Assembly (NCBI RefSeq): GCF_003270085.1
Contig: NZ_QFDQ01000055.1
Span: 1-64,000, forward strand
Length of the DNA stretch: 64,000 bases
Reading direction: 5' to 3'
Origin: Streptomyces triticisoli
Lineage (GTDB): Bacteria > Actinomycetota > Actinomycetes > Streptomycetales > Streptomycetaceae
The notes beneath the pieces were generated by a model. The model had not been told where the DNA came from. It worked only from the letters and a program-made list of their open reading frames with translations, and searched no databases. Positions 60,197 through 64,000 of this stretch are shown piece after piece; within the stretch, counting starts at the first letter, position 1; each line of letters begins with the position of its first letter. Both the position numbers and the translations under genes were made by a program.

Positions 60197-61606
60197 TCAC
60201 GCCCAGGTGATCAGCCGCTTCGGCTGTTCCAGGATCGCGGCCACGTCCGACAGGACCTTCGAGCCCAGTTCGCCGTCGACCAGGCGGTGGTCGAAGGAGA
60301 GGGCCAGGGTGGTGACCTGGCGGGGCTTGACCTTGCCCTTGTGGACCCACGGCTGGAGCTTGATCGCACCGACCGCGAGGATCGCGGACTCGCCGGGGTT
60401 GAGGATCGGCGTGCCGGTGTCGACGCCGAAGACGCCGACGTTGGTGATCGTGACCGTGCCGCCCTGCATGGCGGCGGGGGACGTCCTGCCCTCCCTCGCC
60501 GTCGCCACCAGCTCGCCGAGTGCCTCCGCGAGCTGCGGGAGCGTCCTGGCGTGGGCGTCCTTGATGTTCGGGACGATCAGGCCCCGCGGGGTGGCCGCGG
60601 CGATGCCCAGGTTGACGTAGTGCTTGACCACGATCTCCTGGGCCGCCTCGTCCCAGGAGGCGTTGATGTCCGGGTTGCGCCTGATGGCGACCAGGAGGGC
60701 CTTGGCGATCAGCAGCAGGGGGTTCACGCGCAGGCCCGCGAACTCCTTGTCCTGCTTCAGCTCCTCGACGAGCTTCATCGTGCGCGTCACGTCCACCGTC
60801 ACGAACTCCGTGACGTGCGGAGCGGTGAACGCCGAGCCGACCATCGCCGCCGCCGTCGCCTTGCGGACGCCCTTCACGGGGACGCGGGTCTCGCGGGCCG
60901 TGTCGTACGACGGCACGGGTGCCGGGGCCCGGGTCACCGGGGCTTCCGCCGCCGGAGCGGCAGCCGGCGCCGAGGGTGCCGTCGCCGTCGCCGACACCGC
61001 CGCGTGCACGTCCTCGCGCGTGATGATGCCGTCCGGACCGGACGGGACCACCGTCGCCAGGTCCACGCCCAGGTCCTTGGCCAGCTTGCGCACCGGCGGC
61101 TTCGCCAGCGGGCGGGGCCTCGCCTCGGGAGCGGCGGCGGGGGTGCCGTGGCCGTTCAGCTCGGTCTGGATCGCCGTCGACGCCTGGGCGACCGCGACCT
61201 CCGGACCCTTGCGCGGGCGGCGCTTGGTGGAGGACGTCGAGACGCCGTAGCCCACCAGGACCGGCTGGCGGCCCTCCGCCTTCGGCTCCTGCTCCGCCCT
61301 CGGCTCGGCCGCCGGGGCCTGCGCCGGGACCCCCGCCGGCGCCGCGCCCGCCACCTCCACCGCGATGATGGACGTGCCCACGTCCACCGTGGTGCCCTCG
61401 GGGAAGTGCAGCTCGCGCACCACGCCGTCGTAGGGGATGGGCAGTTCGACGGCGGCCTTGGCCGTCTCGACCTCGCAGACCACCTGGCCGTCGGTGACCG
61501 TGTCACCGACCTGGACGTACCACTTGAGGATCTCCGCCTCGGTCAGGCCCTCGCCGACATCCGGCATCTTGAACTCGCGCACGGACGCATCGGTCATCGT
61601 CGTCAC
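60197..61606 (-). CDS. bkdC: Branched-chain 2-oxoacid dehydrogenase E2 (dihydrolipoamide acyltransferase)
   Basis: 469 residues from GTG 61606. Lipoyl domain 9-85 with lipoylated K50 (EVETAKAAV), Ala/Pro-rich linker, peripheral-subunit-binding domain about 170-205 (KPPVRKLAKDLGVDLATVVP), second linker, catalytic domain about 235-469 with D439-H440-R (SFDHRLVDG). It passes the acyl group from E1 to CoA, making branched acyl-CoA starters for fatty acids and polyketides. Third gene of the operon, 10 bp after bkdB. E3 is not in the window. Confidence 0.94.
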   Translation of the reverse strand: MTTMTDASVREFKMPDVGEGLTEAEILKWYVQVGDTVTDGQVVCEVETAKAAVELPIPYDGVVRELHFPEGTTVDVGTSIIAVEVAGAAPAGVPAQAPAAEPRAEQEPKAEGRQPVLVGYGVSTSSTKRRPRKGPEVAVAQASTAIQTELNGHGTPAAAPEARPRPLAKPPVRKLAKDLGVDLATVVPSGPDGIITREDVHAAVSATATAPSAPAAAPAAEAPVTRAPAPVPSYDTARETRVPVKGVRKATAAAMVGSAFTAPHVTEFVTVDVTRTMKLVEELKQDKEFAGLRVNPLLLIAKALLVAIRRNPDINASWDEAAQEIVVKHYVNLGIAAATPRGLIVPNIKDAHARTLPQLAEALGELVATAREGRTSPAAMQGGTVTITNVGVFGVDTGTPILNPGESAILAVGAIKLQPWVHKGKVKPRQVTTLALSFDHRLVDGELGSKVLSDVAAILEQPKRLITWA

Positions 61607-61616
61607 GAACCTCTCC

Positions 61617-62612
61617 TCAGTACGCCAGCGAGCGGTCGACGGCGTCGAGCACGCGGTCCAGGTCCGGCAGGTACGCCTCCTCCAGGCGGGCCGGCGGGTA
61701 CGGCGCGTGATAGCCGCCGACCCGCAGCACCGGAGCCTCCAGGTGGTAGAAGCAGCGCTCGGTGATCCGGGCGGCGATCTCCGCGCCGGAGCCGAAGAAC
61801 ACCGGTGCCTCGTGGACCACCACCAGGCGGCGGGTCTTCTCCACCGACGCCTGGATCGAGTCGAAGTCCAGCGGGGACACCGAGCGCAGGTCCAGGACCT
61901 CCAGGGACTTGCCCTCCTCGGCGGCCGCGGCGGCGACCTCGTGGCAGAGCTTCACCATCGGGCCGTAGGCCGCCAGGGTCAGGTCCGTGCCCTCGCGCAC
62001 GACCCGCGCCTTGTGCAGCGGACCCGGGATGGCCTCCGTGCTGACCTCGCCCTTGTCCCAGTAGCGCCGCTTGGGCTCGAAGTAGATCACCGGATCGTCG
62101 CTCTGGATGGCCTGCTGCAGCATCCAGTACGCGTCCGACGGGTTGGAGGGGGAGACGATCTTCAGGCCCGCCACGTGCGCGAACAGCGCCTCCGGCGACT
62201 CCGAGTGGTGCTCGACCGCGCCGATGCCGCCGCCGTAGGGGATGCGGACGACGACCGGCAGCTTGACCTTGCCCAGCGCGCGGGCGTGCATCTTCGCCAG
62301 CTGGGTGACGATCTGGTCGTACGCCGGGAAGACGAAGCCGTCGAACTGGATCTCGACCACCGGGCGGTAGCCGCGCAGGGCGAGACCGATCGCGGTGCCG
62401 ACGATGCCGGACTCGGCGAGGGGGGTGTCGATGACCCGGCTCTCGCCGAAGTCCTTCTGCAGACCGTCCGTCACCCGGAACACGCCACCGAGCTTGCCGA
62501 CGTCCTCGCCCATGATCAGGACCTTGGGGTCGGACTCCAGGGCGCGGCGCAGCGATTCGTTGATCGCCTTGGCCAGGGCCAGGTTCTTCAAGGTCACAGC
62601 CTCCGCTGCCAT
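61617..62612 (-). CDS. bkdB: Branched-chain 2-oxoacid dehydrogenase E1 beta subunit
   Basis: 331 residues from ATG 62612, one base after the bkdA stop, with AGAGGGGG upstream inside bkdA. Transketolase-type fold: GEDVGKLGGVFRVTDGL, TPLAESGIVGTAIG, EIQFDGFVFPAYDQIVTQLA and VEHHSESPEALFAHVAGLK. With the alpha subunit it forms the TPP-dependent decarboxylase. The spacing makes coupled, equal synthesis with E1 alpha likely. Confidence 0.95.
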   Translation of the reverse strand: MAAEAVTLKNLALAKAINESLRRALESDPKVLIMGEDVGKLGGVFRVTDGLQKDFGESRVIDTPLAESGIVGTAIGLALRGYRPVVEIQFDGFVFPAYDQIVTQLAKMHARALGKVKLPVVVRIPYGGGIGAVEHHSESPEALFAHVAGLKIVSPSNPSDAYWMLQQAIQSDDPVIYFEPKRRYWDKGEVSTEAIPGPLHKARVVREGTDLTLAAYGPMVKLCHEVAAAAAEEGKSLEVLDLRSVSPLDFDSIQASVEKTRRLVVVHEAPVFFGSGAEIAARITERCFYHLEAPVLRVGGYHAPYPPARLEEAYLPDLDRVLDAVDRSLAY

Positions 62613-62613
62613 G

Positions 62614-63834
62614 TCAGACCCCCTCTCCCGCGGCGAAGCCGCTGTCGGACTCAGTCGCGAACGACGCCTGGTAGGCGGCGAACTGGGCGCGCTCCTCGTC
62701 GACGAGCGCGTGCCCGTCCGCGTACACGTTCTCGAAGATGGCGAAGTCGTCCGGGTCGGGCATCGCACGGACCGCTTCGCGCACTCGTTTGCCCAACGCT
62801 TCGCTCTCGGCCTCGAGTTCCGTGAAGAATCCCTCGTCCGCGTGGTTTTCGGACTCCAGGTAGCGGCGAAGGCGCAGGATCGGGTCCTTCGCCTCCCAGG
62901 CCAGGCGCTCCTCATCGCTCCGGTAGCGGGTGGGGTCGTCGGAGGTGGTGTGGGCGCCCATGCGGTAGGTGTACGCCTCGACCAGGGTGGGGCCCTCGCC
63001 GTCGCGGGCACGCTCCAGCGCCCACTTGGTGACCGCGAGGCAGGCCAGCACGTCGTTGCCGTCGACGCGGACGCCGGGGAAGCCGAAGCCCCGCGCGCGC
63101 TGGTAGAGCGGCACCCGGGTCTGCTTCTCGGTCGGCTCGGAGATCGCCCACTGGTTGTTCTGGCAGAAGAACACCACGGGGGCGTTGTAGACCGCGGAGA
63201 AGGTGAAGGACTCGGCCACGTCGCCCTGGCTGGAGGCGCCGTCGCCGAAGTAGGCGACGACCGCGGAGTCCGCGCCGTCCTTGGCGATGCCCATCGCGTA
63301 GCCGGTGGCGTGCAGCGTCTGGGAGCCGATGACGATCGTGTAGAGGTGGAAGTTGTTGCTGTTCGGGTCCCAGCCGCCGTTGTTCACCCCCCGGAACATG
63401 CCGAGCAGGTTGGTCGGGTCGACCCCGCGGCACCAGGCGACGCCGTGCTCCCGGTAGGTCGGGAAGACGTAGTCGTCGTCGCGCAGCGCCCGGCCGGAGC
63501 CGATCTGGGCGGCCTCCTGGCCGAGCAGCGAGGCCCACAGACCCAGTTCGCCCTGACGCTGCAGGGAGGTGGCCTCGGCGTCGAAGCGGCGGGTGAGCAC
63601 CATGTCGCGGTACAGACCACGGAGCTCTTCGGCGGTGATGCCGGCGACGTACTTGTCGTACTCGGCGTTCTTGACGCGCTTGCCCTCGGGCGTCAGCAGC
63701 TGAACGAGTTCGGGGTCGGCGCCCTTCTTGGCGCGGGCGCGGCTCCTGGTGCCGGCGGCTTTCGTACCGGTCGAACCGGCCTTGCTTCCGGCGCTGCGTC
63801 GCGGTGTGCGCGCGGCAGTGCTCTCCACGGTCAC
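62614..63834 (-). CDS. bkdA: Branched-chain 2-oxoacid dehydrogenase E1 alpha subunit
   Basis: 406 residues from GTG 63834 with GGAGGAG upstream. Basic Ala/Lys/Arg N-terminal tail (about 1-40), then the TPP-binding core GDGASSQGDVAESFTFSAVY ... FFCQNNQWAIS, and MGAHTTSDDPTRYR, the phosphorylation-loop region of E1 alpha proteins. It decarboxylates the keto acids of Val, Leu and Ile. Pyruvate dehydrogenase E1 alpha is a near relative; the wide conservation of this bkdA-bkdB-bkdC order in Streptomyces decides for bkd. First gene of the operon. Confidence 0.93.
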   Translation of the reverse strand: MTVESTAARTPRRSAGSKAGSTGTKAAGTRSRARAKKGADPELVQLLTPEGKRVKNAEYDKYVAGITAEELRGLYRDMVLTRRFDAEATSLQRQGELGLWASLLGQEAAQIGSGRALRDDDYVFPTYREHGVAWCRGVDPTNLLGMFRGVNNGGWDPNSNNFHLYTIVIGSQTLHATGYAMGIAKDGADSAVVAYFGDGASSQGDVAESFTFSAVYNAPVVFFCQNNQWAISEPTEKQTRVPLYQRARGFGFPGVRVDGNDVLACLAVTKWALERARDGEGPTLVEAYTYRMGAHTTSDDPTRYRSDEERLAWEAKDPILRLRRYLESENHADEGFFTELEAESEALGKRVREAVRAMPDPDDFAIFENVYADGHALVDEERAQFAAYQASFATESDSGFAAGEGV

Positions 63835-63879
63835 GTGTGCTCCTCCGTCGGTCCGGCCCCCGGGGTTGCCGGTGGGCCT

Positions 63880-63914
63880 GGGGGTCCCCCCTGCTCGTTA
63901 GAGCTTGGGGGAGG
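63880..63914. repeat. Palindromic intergenic repeat upstream of bkdA
   Basis: GGGGGTCCCCCCTGCTC, GTTA centre, GAGCTTGGGGGAG arm; the clearest inverse-orientation copy of the family. It lies 46-80 bp upstream of the bkdA start, in what should be the leader or promoter of the bkd operon. Confidence 0.82.
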
Positions 63915-64000
63915 CTCACCTGTTCCGGACCACGGGGCACGGGGTGGGTGCCGCTCGGCCGGGAACAGGCGTGACAGGTGCCCCGGCGAGCGCCCTGCAG

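Overview
The window is about 64 kb of a very GC-rich actinobacterial chromosome, almost certainly Streptomyces. The signs are strong G/C bias at third codon positions (which makes long antisense frames appear open), GGAGG-type ribosome sites with many GTG and a few TTG starts, rare TTA codons, Streptomyces-type families (DUF397/XRE pairs, DksA-like small proteins, GAF-ANTAR, SpoIIE phosphatase with ATPase domain) and a PHO box before a phoX gene. From memory, the order phoX - metG - aspS - fadE-like - D-Ala-D-Ala carboxypeptidase - bkd matches the SCO379x-SCO381x part of the S. coelicolor chromosome. I could not run a comparison.

Layout. 1-5.5 kb: the N-terminal third of a large DNA-repair-ATPase-like protein that runs off the left edge, a flotillin-like SPFH protein, a beta-hydroxyacid dehydrogenase and a small membrane protein. 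5.7-14.5 kb: a stress/regulation block with three TraR/DksA-type zinc-finger proteins, a SecDF fusion, a LuxR-type two-component pair, a short actin-fold (MreB/Hsp70-like) protein, an Rv1733c-like membrane protein and a secreted DUF4142 protein. 14.7-22.9 kb: nucleoside hydrolase, lipoprotein, GAF-ANTAR regulator, an XRE-TPR regulator with a divergent very small exported peptide gene, a caspase-fold-like hypothetical and two membrane proteins. 23-28.8 kb: PhoX phosphatase with PHO box, a VWA protein with a long Glu/Pro/Ala-rich arm, and metG.

28.9-36.9 kb is an accessory island between core genes. It holds an Rpn-type (PD-(D/E)XK) nuclease gene with a possible intragenic small-protein start, an ATGA-coupled follower, a VapBC-like pair with a nonsense-mutated toxin, an XRE/DUF397/ATPase/HTH cassette, a two-gene nucleotidyltransferase-like module (DUF6932-like plus an unknown partner, with a TTA codon), and a graveyard of fragments. 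The graveyard includes a 376-bp near-identical copy of the Rpn 3' end fused to what looks like the start of a DISARM DrmA-type protein.

37-64 kb returns to core genes: secreted FG-GAP protein, aspS, SpoIIE-type phosphatase, AI-2E-family permease, pirin, SseB-like protein, FadE5-like acyl-CoA dehydrogenase, M18 aminopeptidase, thioredoxin-NHL protein, LURP-one protein, nitrilase-family amidase, maleylpyruvate-isomerase-family protein, a GntR-MFS operon, D-Ala-D-Ala carboxypeptidase, a Bro-N protein, and the branched-chain 2-oxoacid dehydrogenase operon bkdA-bkdB-bkdC. A family of about 35-bp palindromic repeats recurs at five loci, once inside a coding sequence and in frame. The most interesting leads are the XRE-TPR/exported-peptide pair (18.2-19.9 kb), the Rpn locus and its duplicated C-terminal module, and the NTase-like two-gene module.
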